DNA from: an uncultured Coriobacteriales bacterium
GTDB taxonomy: Bacteria > Actinomycetota > Coriobacteriia > Coriobacteriales > UMGS124
Reading direction: 5' to 3'
Assembly: GCA_903789505.1 (NCBI GenBank)
Contig: CAIFEU010000066.1
Location: forward strand, 1 to 14,517
Length of the DNA stretch: 14,517 nucleotides
In this document: one piece after another, positions 1-7,240 of the stretch
How positions within the stretch are numbered: the first letter of the stretch is position 1
Layout of the letters: each line of letters starts with the position of its first letter
Position numbers and translations under genes: made by a program
The notes under the pieces: model-generated
The model's database searches: none
What the model was told of the DNA's origin: nothing
The model's input: only the letters and a program-made list of their open reading frames with translations

Positions 1-118
1 CGGTCGTGGCGGCGGGGCCCGTTGCCGCCGCGAGGCCCTCCCCGCCCCCCCCCCGCCCTGCGCCCGCCCGCGCCCGCCCGCATCGCCCTGCGCCCTGCGC
101 ACGCCCCGCCCCTACCGG
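1..118. other. C-rich low-complexity non-coding stretch
   Basis: This stretch is dominated on the + strand by C runs and short repeats of CGCCCGCC and GCCCTGC type. An open frame crosses it, but its translation is Pro/Ala/Arg-only low complexity and it overlaps the LysR gene in another frame, so I do not call it a gene. It is probably intergenic DNA downstream of whatever lies to the left of the window. Confidence 0.4.
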
Positions 119-124
119 TATGAT
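119..124 (+). promoter_or_regulatory. Possible -10 element of the LysR gene
   Basis: TATGAT matches the sigma-70 -10 consensus at five of six positions. It is an AT-rich island in otherwise almost pure G+C sequence and lies about 35 bases before the LysR start codon. No convincing -35 hexamer is visible at the usual distance, so the call rests on the -10 alone. Confidence 0.4.
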
Positions 125-159
125 GTCGCCCTGGGGGAATCGGAGGGCAGGGGGCGGAG

Positions 160-1245
160 ATGGACATCCGGGAGCTGGCCGCGTTCGTGCGGGTCTGCGA
201 GACGGGCTCGTTCACGCGCGCGGCTGACGACTCGTTCGTGACGCGGCAGGCGATGAGCAAGACGATCGCCCAGCTCGAGGGCGAGCTAGGGACGCTGTTC
301 GTACGCGGCGCGCGCGGGGTGGAGCCCACCGGGCTCACGCGCGAGATATACCCGCTCGCGCGGCACATCGTCGAGGAGCACGCCCGCATCGGGGCGCTCG
401 CGGCGGCGTGGCGCGCAGGCGGGGGCAGGGGCGCCCGGCTGTCGCTCGCCCTGGAGCCGGGGGCGGCCATCACGCTGCCTCGGGGCCTGGTGCGCGCGTA
501 CGCCGCCGCCCGCCCCGAGGTGACGGTGACGTCGGCGACGCTGGACAACGACCGGCTCGTGGAGGCGCTGCGCCGCGGCTCGTGCGACGCCGCGCTGGGG
601 TGCCCCCAGCCCGTGGAGGACCTGCTCTTCGAGCCGGTCTACGCGAACACCCTCACGGCCGTGTTCTCGACGCGGGCTCCGGGCGCGCCGCGGGGGCGTG
701 GCGCGGCGGCCGTGGCGGGTACGTCGTTCCTCAGGGGCAGGACGCTGTACGGCATATCGCCGCACAACCACGTGGAGCGCCAGCTCGTCCCCTACCTCAG
801 GGGGCTGGGCTTTCCCGTCGAGCTCTCGTTCGAGTGCACCGACATAGCACTCGCCCGCGGCGAGATGGAGTCGGGCGCCGGCGGGGTCATCGTGGAGACG
901 GGGTCGGCGCGCCGTGAGTTCGGCGGCGAAGCGTACGTCCACGTGCCGCTGTCCGGTCGCGGCGCCCCCGTCTGGGAGGTCGGCGTGATCACGCTGCCGG
1001 ACGAGCCGCTCGGGGAGTCCGGCCTCGGGGGTTCGGGCGCGCCGGGTGAGGCGGGTATGCGGCGGCGCCCCTCCGGCGCCGGCAGGGCTGACGTCGTGCG
1101 CGACTTCGCGTCGTTCGCCCGCGACTTCATCGAGCGCCGCCTGGTCTCGGGCGACGGGCGCACCGACGGTCGCGCCTCCAGGGACGACGCCGACGCGCCC
1201 GGCCGCGCCCCCGGGGCGGCCTCCGACTCCGCTCCGCGCGCCTAG
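160..1245 (+). CDS. LysR-family transcriptional regulator
   Basis: The protein has 361 residues. The N-terminus is a LysR winged helix-turn-helix: MDIRELAAFVRVCETGSFTR, then a recognition region near residues 21-45 and LFVRG at 46-50. A substrate-binding domain of periplasmic-binding-protein type follows from about residue 92 to 282. The family usually has about 300 residues. The excess here is a Gly/Ser/Arg-rich stretch at about 283-310, placed before a last helix (VVRDFASFARDFIERR), and a charged Ala/Asp/Arg tail at 329-361. A GGAGGG sequence 12 bases upstream supports the ATG at 160. The gene is followed on the same strand, after about 150 bases, by the asparaginase gene, which has its own likely promoter. 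Regulation of that gene is possible by proximity but not shown. The effector is unknown. Confidence 0.9.
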   Translation: MDIRELAAFVRVCETGSFTRAADDSFVTRQAMSKTIAQLEGELGTLFVRGARGVEPTGLTREIYPLARHIVEEHARIGALAAAWRAGGGRGARLSLALEPGAAITLPRGLVRAYAAARPEVTVTSATLDNDRLVEALRRGSCDAALGCPQPVEDLLFEPVYANTLTAVFSTRAPGAPRGRGAAAVAGTSFLRGRTLYGISPHNHVERQLVPYLRGLGFPVELSFECTDIALARGEMESGAGGVIVETGSARREFGGEAYVHVPLSGRGAPVWEVGVITLPDEPLGESGLGGSGAPGEAGMRRRPSGAGRADVVRDFASFARDFIERRLVSGDGRTDGRASRDDADAPGRAPGAASDSAPRA

Positions 1246-1303
1246 GGGTCGGCGCCGATACGATGGGCCTTTCCCCTGACGCCGCCCCGCGCCCCGCCCC
1301 CTG

Positions 1304-1309
1304 CTAGAC
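1304..1309 (+). promoter_or_regulatory. Possible extended -10 element of the asparaginase gene
   Basis: TGCTAGACT (1301-1309) reads as an extended -10: a TG pair, one base, then TAGACT, which matches TATAAT at four of six. It lies 80 bases before the start codon in a very GC-rich gap. No good -35 is present at standard spacing; CTGACG at 1276-1281 is 22 bases away. Extended -10 promoters can do without one. Confidence 0.35.
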
Positions 1310-1329
1310 TGCCGTCGTGTTGGCGACTC

Positions 1330-1373
1330 TCGCGTCGGGGGGCGACGCGACGCGCGCGGGCGCGCTGCCCGCG
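1330..1373 (+). other. Two consecutive leader hairpins before the asparaginase gene
   Basis: The first hairpin has perfect 8-bp arms, TCGCGTCG (1330-1337) and CGACGCGA (1343-1350), around a GGGGG loop. The second has perfect 7-bp arms, CGCGGGC (1355-1361) and GCCCGCG (1367-1373), around GCGCT. The second ends directly at the purine-rich GGGAAGGG that precedes the gene, so it could affect ribosome access. Both lie within the predicted transcript leader. Confidence 0.45.
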
Positions 1374-1392
1374 GGAAGGGATGGGGACTGTC

Positions 1393-2334
1393 ATGGCGAA
1401 TGCGCCTCACATGCTCGAAGCCGGCGGCGAGGACGGCGTCTTCCTGGTGATCCACGGCGGCGCGGGGCGTCGCGTGCACGAGATGAGCGAGGAGCGCCGG
1501 GCAGAGACCGACGCCGCCCTGCACGCCGCCCTGGAGGCGGGGTACGCAAAGCTCGCCGCGGGGGAACCCGCGCTCGAGGCCGTCGTCGCCGCCATTCACG
1601 TGATGGAGGACGCGCCATGCTTCAATGCCGGCCGCGGCGCCGCGCTCACGCTCGACGGGCGCGCCGAGATGGACAGCTGCGTCGTGCTCGGCGACGGCTC
1701 GACCGGCGCCGCCTGCGGGCTCACGACGGCGCGCCATCCCATCGACGTGGCGCGCGCGGTGATGGAGCGCACGCCGCACGTGCTGTTCGCCGAGCCGAGC
1801 GCCGAGCAGCTCGACGAGTGGGGCATCGAGCAGGTCCCCAACGACTACTTCGTGACTGACGCCCGCCGCGCCTCGCTCGAGGAGTTCAAGCGTGGCCTCG
1901 CCACCGGCGGAGAGGCACAGGCCGACCCGCGCCACGGCACGATCGGGGCGGTCGCCCGCGACCGCGACGGCAGGGTCGCGGCGGGCACTTCGACCGGCGG
2001 CATCACCGGTCAGCAGCCCGGCAGGGTGGGGGACTCCCCCATCTGCGGGGCGGGGACCTATGCCAACCAGTCCAGCGTCGCCGTGAGCTGCACGGGCACG
2101 GGGGAGAAGTTCATCCAGGAGGTCGCCGCCTACCAGGTGCACGCCCGAGTCGCGCTGGGCGGCCAGACGCCGCTCGAGGCGGCACGCGCGATGCTCGAGG
2201 GCGTCGAGGACCGCGGGGGCGACGGCGGCGTCATCGTCCTGCCCGCCCGCGGCCGCGCCGTGGTGGGCTTCAACGATGGCGCCCAGATGAACTACGGCTG
2301 GGCGTACGGCTCCGAGCGCGTGACGCACGAGTAG
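1393..2334 (+). CDS. Isoaspartyl peptidase / plant-type L-asparaginase (Ntn hydrolase)
   Basis: This family hydrolyses beta-aspartyl dipeptides and L-asparagine. It is made as a precursor that cuts itself in front of a threonine to expose the nucleophile. The motifs are clear: HGGAG near the N-terminus, CFNAGRGAALT, and the cleavage/nucleophile site HGTIGAVA. The Thr is residue 183 counted from this start. AGTSTGG, CGAGTYA and CTGTGE follow. The length, about 313 residues, is normal for the family. An ATG at 1381 is also in frame, but GGGAAGGG touches it with no spacer. The ATG at 1393 has GGGGA five bases upstream, so I prefer 1393. No signal peptide is seen, so it is probably cytoplasmic. 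It may serve amino-acid salvage or turnover of damaged peptides; that role is inference. Confidence 0.93.
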   Translation: MANAPHMLEAGGEDGVFLVIHGGAGRRVHEMSEERRAETDAALHAALEAGYAKLAAGEPALEAVVAAIHVMEDAPCFNAGRGAALTLDGRAEMDSCVVLGDGSTGAACGLTTARHPIDVARAVMERTPHVLFAEPSAEQLDEWGIEQVPNDYFVTDARRASLEEFKRGLATGGEAQADPRHGTIGAVARDRDGRVAAGTSTGGITGQQPGRVGDSPICGAGTYANQSSVAVSCTGTGEKFIQEVAAYQVHARVALGGQTPLEAARAMLEGVEDRGGDGGVIVLPARGRAVVGFNDGAQMNYGWAYGSERVTHE

Positions 2335-2447
2335 CCGGCAACCGGACGCGAAGGCTGGGCGCGGCCGCAGGGGCGCCGGCGTCGGGACGCGCGGCGGACC
2401 TCCCGCCCGCCCGTCGCGTCGGCACACCCCGCGACAGGAGGAGCAAT

Positions 2448-2479
2448 CGGACGGCCGGGCCGGGTGGCTCGGCCGTCCG
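2448..2479 (+). terminator. Strong hairpin downstream of the asparaginase gene
   Basis: Arms of 14 bases pair, with one G-T wobble. The outer ten pairs, CGGACGGCCG with CGGCCGTCCG, are perfect, and the loop is GGGT. It sits 114 bases after the stop codon. There is no T-run after it, so it is not a classical intrinsic terminator. In genomes this GC-rich, such hairpins often serve as terminators or 3' stabilisers. Confidence 0.45.
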
Positions 2480-2533
2480 CGTCTCGCGTCCCCGCCCCTC
2501 CCGCGTGCCCTGCCTCTCCAGCGCACGGAAGCC

Positions 2534-2549
2534 GCAACCTAATGGTTGC
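2534..2549. promoter_or_regulatory. Inverted repeat, candidate operator upstream of the OYE-like gene
   Basis: GCAACC-TAAT-GGTTGC is a perfect 6-bp inverted repeat with a 4-base AT spacer, an AT-richer patch inside GC-rich intergenic DNA. Its centre is about 64 bases before the start point predicted from the TATAGT element. That is the usual place for an activator acting on the alpha subunit of RNA polymerase. The regulator is unknown. Confidence 0.4.
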
Positions 2550-2593
2550 CCCATGTCCACCAACCGATGCTTCTCCCGCCGCCCGTCGGTTCC

Positions 2594-2599
2594 TATAGT
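2594..2599 (+). promoter_or_regulatory. Likely -10 element of the OYE-like gene
   Basis: TATAGT matches the -10 consensus at five of six positions. TTCTCC at 2571-2576 has exactly 17 bases of spacing but is a poor -35, which fits an activator-dependent promoter together with the inverted repeat upstream. The predicted leader would be about 110 bases long. Confidence 0.5.
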
Positions 2600-2627
2600 C
2601 ATGTGACGGAGCCACTGACAGCGGCTG

Positions 2628-2650
2628 GGCGCGCCCGTTCGGGGCGCGCC
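2628..2650 (+). other. Leader hairpin of the OYE-like gene
   Basis: Perfect 9-bp arms, GGCGCGCCC (2628-2636) and GGGCGCGCC (2642-2650), enclose the loop GTTCG. It lies between the predicted -10 and the start codon. Similar GGGCGC-based hairpins precede the flavodoxin-like gene and the last reductase gene. Confidence 0.4.
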
Positions 2651-2715
2651 GACGAATGGTCGGCGGCGAGCGAATCGCCGGCGGCGCTGGGAAACCATGG
2701 GGAGAGGGGACTCAC

Positions 2716-5034
2716 ATGGGCAAGGTGTGCGAGGTTTCGCGCAGGGGGTTCGTCGCCGGGGCAGCTGCCGCTGGAGTGGGCATCGCCGCCTCCGCCGCGG
2801 CGCGCGAGGCGATGGCGGCGGATGAGAAGGTTGCCGCGTCGAGCGGGTCGGACGCGGCCGGGTCCGCGGGCGCGGCGAAGGCGCCGGAGGCCGCCGACAA
2901 GATGGGTCTGTACCGGCAGATGACGCAGCTCAACCCCGACGACACGAGCGACTGGCGCAGCAACTCGATAACGGACTTCACCAAGACCAAGCTGTTCGAG
3001 CCGTGGAAGTTCGGCAGCCTCGAGATGCCGACGCGCATGGTCAAGAGCGCCGCGGGCTCACTCTACCTGCCCGACGTCACCGACGATCGCATCATCGACG
3101 AGTACGTCGAGCTCGTGCGCGGCGGGTGCGGCTTCGTGTGGGTCGAGGACTACGCCAACCTGTACACCAACTATCCCGCCAGCTACAAGGTGCGCGACCG
3201 CAGCAACGCGATTCTCGACCAGGTGGCCTCCGCGGTGCACGCGGAGGGCGGCAAGCTCGGCTACCAGCTGAGCCTGATGGGTGCCTCGTTCAGCGGCTTC
3301 GACGCAACGACGGCGGCCCAGTTCGAGTCTGCCCACGCTGACGACATGACCATCGACGAGCTGCACGACCTGCAGGAGGACTTCATCGACGCCGCCAAGC
3401 TCCTGAAGGAGTCCGGCTTCGACGCCGTCGAGATCAACGCCGCCGGCAACAACATCGGCCAGGCGTTCCTCTCGCGCAACCGCAACGCGCGCACCGACGA
3501 GTACGGCCCCCAGAGCTTCGAGAACCGCACGCGGTTCCTGTGCGAGATCATCCGGGGCATCAAGGACGCGTGCGGCGAGGATTTCCCCGTCCAGGTGCTC
3601 ATCAACGGCATCGAGGCCAACGACGTCAACCTCGGCCAGGACGGGGCGCTCACGACCGTCGAGGAGAACTGCGAGATGGCCAAGTTCCTCGAGTCCGCCG
3701 GTGCCAACTCCCTGCACGTGCGCCTGGGGCCCTACGGCTACCATCCTTGCGAGTTCGCCAGCGACATGTACTTCTCGGGATACGGCATCAACGGCAACGA
3801 CCGCTACGGCTCCCAGTTCGACTTCGACCGCCACTGGGAGGGCCTGCTCGACGGGCACCACTCCGGCGCGGGCATGATGCTCAACGTCGCCGCGCGCATC
3901 AAGCAGGCGGTTTCGATTCCCGTGGGGACCGTCACGTACATGGACCCCGCGCACGCGCCGGACTTCTTCGAGCAGGCGCTCGAGGTCGGCAAGTGCGACT
4001 TCTACCTGATGACGCGCTCGCTGTACGCCGATCCCGAGTACATCAACAAGCTGCGTGAGGGCCGCGTCGACGAGATTCGCCCGTGCAACCGCTGCCTGCA
4101 CTGCCACTTCGACTACGACGAGGACGGCAACTTCTACGAGCACTGCCGCGTCAACGCCACGCGTATGCGCGCGTTCACGCCCGAGATGCCCGACGGCCCG
4201 GCGCTCCCCGCGCTCTCCGGGGACCCCAAGGACGTCATGGTCGTCGGCGGTGGTCCCGCTGGCATGGAGGCCGCCCGCATCGCGGCACTGCGCGGCCATC
4301 GCGTCACGCTCTACGAGCGGGGCGACTCCCTCGGCGGTAGGCTGCCCGTCGCCGCGGCGTTCAAGGGCCAGCACGAGAACATCGCCGACTTCGACGCCTA
4401 CCTGCAGCGCCAGCAGCAGATTTGCGGCGTGACGGTGGTCACCGGCACGGAGGTCACCGCCGACCTCATCAAGCAGGAGGCTCCCGACGCCCTGATTGTG
4501 GCGACGGGCGGGGTCCGCGACACGACCGGGCTCTCCGGCACCGCGACGACTGGCGTCGTCTCGATCGACGACGTCGCGGGCGCGGAGCTGGGGGACGAGG
4601 TCACCATCGTGGGCGGCAACGCCCAGGCCGTCGACCTCGCCTGGTGGCTCATCGCCCAGGGCAAGCACGTCACGATGGTGCTGCCCGGCCCCGAGACGCA
4701 GCTCGCGGATGGCCAGTCCGCGCACGTCAAGGAGGTCACGCTGCCGATGCTCTACGTCAAGGGGACCCGCGTCTTCGCCAACGCCTCCATCACCGAGGTG
4801 GGGGACGGCCAGGTCACGGTCCTCGGCGAGGCAGGCTGGGAGATCAGCGTGCCGGGCGACACCGTGGTCGCGGCGCTCGCCCGGCTCCCCAAGGGCGACG
4901 TGGCGGACGCCGCCGCAGCTGCCGGCATCGACGCGACCGTGGTGGGCGACGCCCTCGACGTCGCCGTGACGCGCAGGCCCCACAACATCGCCGAGGCGAT
5001 TGCCACGGGCAACCTGGCTGCGCGGGCGCTTTAG
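2716..5034 (+). CDS. Tat-exported Old-Yellow-Enzyme-like FMN / Fe-S / FAD oxidoreductase
   Basis: The protein has 772 residues. GGAGAGGGGA ends five bases before the ATG, which therefore is preferred over the in-frame ATG at 2656. Residues 8-13 (SRRGFV) and the Ala-rich stretch after them form a twin-arginine signal, with likely cleavage near AMA-ADEK and then a Ser/Ala linker. An OYE-type TIM barrel spans about 93-445, with the family segment FLSRNRNARTDEYG at 251-264. Four cysteines, C457, C460, C463 and C477, form a 4Fe-4S motif spaced C-x2-C-x2-C-x13-C, closest to the trimethylamine-dehydrogenase type as I recall it. A dinucleotide fold starts at VVGGGPAG (509-516), with a second one near IVGGN (631-635). 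This matches the dienoyl-CoA reductase/BaiCD superfamily, which reduces activated C=C bonds. The usual barrel histidines are absent (EINAAGNN in place of an HxxH motif, QLSLMGA in place of a QLxHAGR-like motif). The substrate is unknown. Confidence 0.9.
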   Translation: MGKVCEVSRRGFVAGAAAAGVGIAASAAAREAMAADEKVAASSGSDAAGSAGAAKAPEAADKMGLYRQMTQLNPDDTSDWRSNSITDFTKTKLFEPWKFGSLEMPTRMVKSAAGSLYLPDVTDDRIIDEYVELVRGGCGFVWVEDYANLYTNYPASYKVRDRSNAILDQVASAVHAEGGKLGYQLSLMGASFSGFDATTAAQFESAHADDMTIDELHDLQEDFIDAAKLLKESGFDAVEINAAGNNIGQAFLSRNRNARTDEYGPQSFENRTRFLCEIIRGIKDACGEDFPVQVLINGIEANDVNLGQDGALTTVEENCEMAKFLESAGANSLHVRLGPYGYHPCEFASDMYFSGYGINGNDRYGSQFDFDRHWEGLLDGHHSGAGMMLNVAARIKQAVSIPVGTVTYMDPAHAPDFFEQALEVGKCDFYLMTRSLYADPEYINKLREGRVDEIRPCNRCLHCHFDYDEDGNFYEHCRVNATRMRAFTPEMPDGPALPALSGDPKDVMVVGGGPAGMEAARIAALRGHRVTLYERGDSLGGRLPVAAAFKGQHENIADFDAYLQRQQQICGVTVVTGTEVTADLIKQEAPDALIVATGGVRDTTGLSGTATTGVVSIDDVAGAELGDEVTIVGGNAQAVDLAWWLIAQGKHVTMVLPGPETQLADGQSAHVKEVTLPMLYVKGTRVFANASITEVGDGQVTVLGEAGWEISVPGDTVVAALARLPKGDVADAAAAAGIDATVVGDALDVAVTRRPHNIAEAIATGNLAARAL

Positions 5035-5038
5035 CGTC

Positions 5039-5050
5039 CGCCCCGGGGCG
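5039..5050. repeat. 12-bp perfect palindrome just after the OYE-like gene
   Basis: CGCCCCGGGGCG begins four bases after the TAG stop codon. It is fully self-complementary, so as RNA it would form only a short stem with a tight loop. A terminator or 3'-end-stabilising role is possible but weak. The rest of 5051-5208 shows no gene and no clear structure. Confidence 0.25.
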
Positions 5051-5208
5051 TCGGGTGGCGTCCCTTGCCGCCGGTCTGCACACCCTTGCTACGCCGCCCG
5101 CGCCGGGCACGCCTCCCTGTCCCTGGTGGCGCGCCCGGCGCTCGGCGTATGCGAGAGATGCGTTCAGACCGAACATGCCGATGCCCCTCTTCTCTTGCCT
5201 CCCAAGCT

Positions 5209-5250
5209 GTCCGATGGAGGGGCTACGTGGGCAAGGTGACCCGAGCATGA
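5209..5250 (+). other. Start-like fragment resembling the OYE-like gene start; tiny ORF
   Basis: GGAGGGG is followed by GTG GGC AAG GTG and then a short frame (MGKVTRA if GTG starts it) ending in TGA at 5248-5250. TGGGCAAGGTG is identical to bases 2717-2727, which encode the first residues of the exported OYE-like protein, and a GAGGGG ribosome-binding sequence precedes both. It could be the remnant of a duplicated gene start or chance. No further homology follows it. Confidence 0.2.
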
Positions 5251-5254
5251 CCAT

Positions 5255-5312
5255 GGGGCGACGCCGTGGGCGGTACGGCGTCGCCCCTTCGCGCTCCGGG
5301 ATGCGAGGGCTC
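5255..5312 (+). repeat. 58-bp exact direct repeat, copy 1, with 13-bp-stem hairpin
   Basis: Every base is identical to 9217-9274, in the same orientation. The first part is a perfect hairpin: arms GGGGCGACGCCGT (5255-5267) and ACGGCGTCGCCCC (5275-5287) around GGGCGGT. A 25-base conserved tail from TTCGCGCTCC to GAGGGCTC follows. The flanking bases differ completely, so the unit is sharply bounded. It lies 220 bases after the OYE-like gene and may end its transcript, although there is no T-run. The other copy follows the FAD reductase at 7347-9149. Confidence 0.9.
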
Positions 5313-5457
5313 ACAATGAGGGTCGTGCGTGGGTGTTGTGGGGGTGGGGAGGCTGACCGTCCAGGTCGGGCCACCTCTTTAGCCTTCGTTGGAGGAGGGC
5401 GCGGAGATCGAATGTGAGCGTGACGGTCGGGGAATTGGGAGGCTCAGACGCTTGTCC

Positions 5458-6969
5458 CTATGTCGACCGGACTGCTGGAGACTCGGCTCCAGCCCTTGTC
5501 CCTGTACCTTCTCCGACGCATTCGTCGACCATGTCTATCAGTTCCTGCTGCGAATGGACGTCGAGCTTGCGATAGATGCGCTTGACGTGCGTCTTTACGG
5601 TGTTGTAGCTCAACGTGAGCGCTTCCTCGATGTGATGGCCGTTGTGGCCACGCGCGAGAAGACCCATTACCTCAGCTTCGCGTTCCGTCAGCCCATGTTC
5701 CTTTGCTACCTGATTGCATGCCTGTTGAAATGCCTCCTCGTGAGAGGGTTCTGCACTGCCATCAACTTCCACTTTGACGTAGGGGACGACGCCCTTGATG
5801 GTTCCCGAGAACGCGAACTCCCGCATGCCGAACACGACGTAGGCGAATAGTGCAATCACGAGAGCACCGGTGACTACCGGGCCAATGTCCGGTCCTATGC
5901 CTGCGAGAAGGTTCACGAGATGTCCGAGGTCTGCTCCGACAAACGTTCCGGCGGACGTCATAGCGTCTCCCAAGGCCAGGAACGTGATTGCTCCGCTGGG
6001 GCTGCGCTGGCATAGCGAGGCGAGCACGACCCACGAAAGGATCGAGAAGCAGCGACTTCCTGCGTAGAGCATTCCATTTGGCACGGGCGTTGTCGATGTC
6101 ATATGGACAAGGGTCGAGACGAATCCGCTCACGACAAGCGTTGCCGCCACGGCGAACAGGTCGTCAGCGCGTTCGACTGGGTCGCGGGATGAGATGAGCC
6201 ATATTGCCACTACCGCGATGATTGCAAGCTGGAGGCTGCTGGTCAGAGGCGCGTTTTCGCTAATCCGGTATGACAATGCAAACCCAAACGCAGTGCTGAA
6301 GACGAACATCATCACGTAAAGCTGGTGGCCTGCCGGGAGGAACGATTGGGGGCTCGACAGCTGCATCTCTGCGCCGCCTGGCTGACTGGTTATCGAGAGA
6401 ATCGACTTTTCGGTGAGGCCTAGGGGCAGCAGAATGGCGGCAATCGTGATGATTGCGCGCGCAATGACCCCCGCGGAGTATGCAGGGGCAGGAAAAGCGA
6501 CCGAAATGAGGACGCCCGTAAGCGAGCTGATTGCGACGGTTGCGCACATCTTGCGCGTAATGCCCATAAGACTCAGGCCGATTCCGATGGGATACGACAC
6601 CCATGCCGATCCAAAGGCGAAGGCGGTAAGGCCCAGACTTACTCCGACGGGCGAAGTCTTGCTGGGCATGAGCAGGATTGCAGATCCTATGAGCATAAGC
6701 GCAATAGACATCGCCGCCATGCGCCGTGGGCGCAGCGTGGTGGGGCGACGCATGGAAAGCGCGAGAAATCCGACCGCAGCGGCGATTCCCGCCAAGGTCT
6801 GAATCTCTCGCGCCAGGGGAAAGACGGCGGCAGTGGTGGGGAACACGCTCGCGTTGAGAAGCCAGGTTCCCACGATGGTTGCGCACAGGGGAACGCCGCA
6901 CGCTGCGCTCAACGGCATGGAGGCAGCCCCTTCGGCTTCGTCGTCCCCTTTATCCGATTGCATCTGCAT
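5458..6969 (-). CDS. Membrane-anchored LuxR-family regulator with about 12 transmembrane segments
   Basis: The protein has 503 residues. I chose the ATG at 6969 because AGGAA lies four bases upstream and the membrane domain begins just after it. The frame stays open to 7341, but that extension has an Arg/Pro-rich composition unlike a protein. By eye there are about 12 hydrophobic segments between residues 24 and 382, such as AIITIAAILLPLGL and VVTGALVIALFAYVVFG. A linker follows, then a C-terminal LuxR/GerE helix-turn-helix from about residue 427: LTEREAEVMGLLARG, then LSYNTVKTHVKRIYRKLDVHS. This architecture is frequent in Coriobacteriia next to exported flavoprotein reductases. The membrane part would sense or bind a substrate while the HTH binds DNA. 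It is divergent from the reductase at 7347, its likely target. Its base composition is lower in G+C than its neighbours (31-33 G/C in two 60-base lines checked). Confidence 0.92.
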   Translation of the reverse strand: MQMQSDKGDDEAEGAASMPLSAACGVPLCATIVGTWLLNASVFPTTAAVFPLAREIQTLAGIAAAVGFLALSMRRPTTLRPRRMAAMSIALMLIGSAILLMPSKTSPVGVSLGLTAFAFGSAWVSYPIGIGLSLMGITRKMCATVAISSLTGVLISVAFPAPAYSAGVIARAIITIAAILLPLGLTEKSILSITSQPGGAEMQLSSPQSFLPAGHQLYVMMFVFSTAFGFALSYRISENAPLTSSLQLAIIAVVAIWLISSRDPVERADDLFAVAATLVVSGFVSTLVHMTSTTPVPNGMLYAGSRCFSILSWVVLASLCQRSPSGAITFLALGDAMTSAGTFVGADLGHLVNLLAGIGPDIGPVVTGALVIALFAYVVFGMREFAFSGTIKGVVPYVKVEVDGSAEPSHEEAFQQACNQVAKEHGLTEREAEVMGLLARGHNGHHIEEALTLSYNTVKTHVKRIYRKLDVHSQQELIDMVDECVGEGTGTRAGAESPAVRST

Positions 6970-7149
6970 GCTATTCCTGACTTTCCGGCTCAAGGCGCCA
7001 CGATGGGTGAGCGCACCACGACGTCGCGCGCGACTCTTGTGGGCGGGCGCTGAGACAATGGACATGCTACACAAGCTGGGACTATGTGGATATACCCCTC
7101 GGCGGGTGACTACGGGCGAACTCCTCGGCCCTACCGTTTGGCGCGTTGG

Positions 7150-7163
7150 ACGGCGGGCGCCGT
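7150..7163. promoter_or_regulatory. Palindrome, candidate operator
   Basis: ACGGCG-GG-CGCCGT is a perfect 6-bp inverted repeat with a 2-base centre. If TTTGAT at 7197-7202 were the -10 element, the palindrome would be centred near -52. GC-rich DNA produces such palindromes by chance, so this is weak. Confidence 0.2.
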
Positions 7164-7219
7164 GGGCTGGTCGCATGCGTGACGACGGAGGTTGGCTTTG
7201 ATTCCTCCCGAGTGCTTTC

Positions 7220-7240
7220 GACCGGCCCGACGGGTCGGTC
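7220..7240. promoter_or_regulatory. 21-bp near-perfect palindrome before the FAD reductase
   Basis: Arms GACCGGCCCG (7220-7229) and CGGGTCGGTC (7231-7240) match at nine of ten positions around a single A; the tenth is a G-T wobble. As DNA it has the size of a LuxR-type dimer site. As RNA it would be a leader hairpin about 100 bases before the ATG. The sequence alone cannot decide between the two. Confidence 0.35.

Noticed and set aside
286..2526. Long minus-strand open frame opposite the LysR and asparaginase genes
   Set aside because: It covers two well-supported genes and their intergenic region, which no real gene would do, and has an Arg/Ala-biased composition.
2656..2715. Earlier start at 2656 for the OYE-like gene
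   Set aside because: It would place 20 residues before the twin-arginine signal and lacks a ribosome-binding site, while 2716 has GGAGAGGGGA at ideal distance.
3058..4983. Long minus-strand open frame opposite the OYE-like gene
   Set aside because: Shadow of the codon bias of the + strand gene; no motifs, no ribosome-binding site, and the + strand product is unambiguous.
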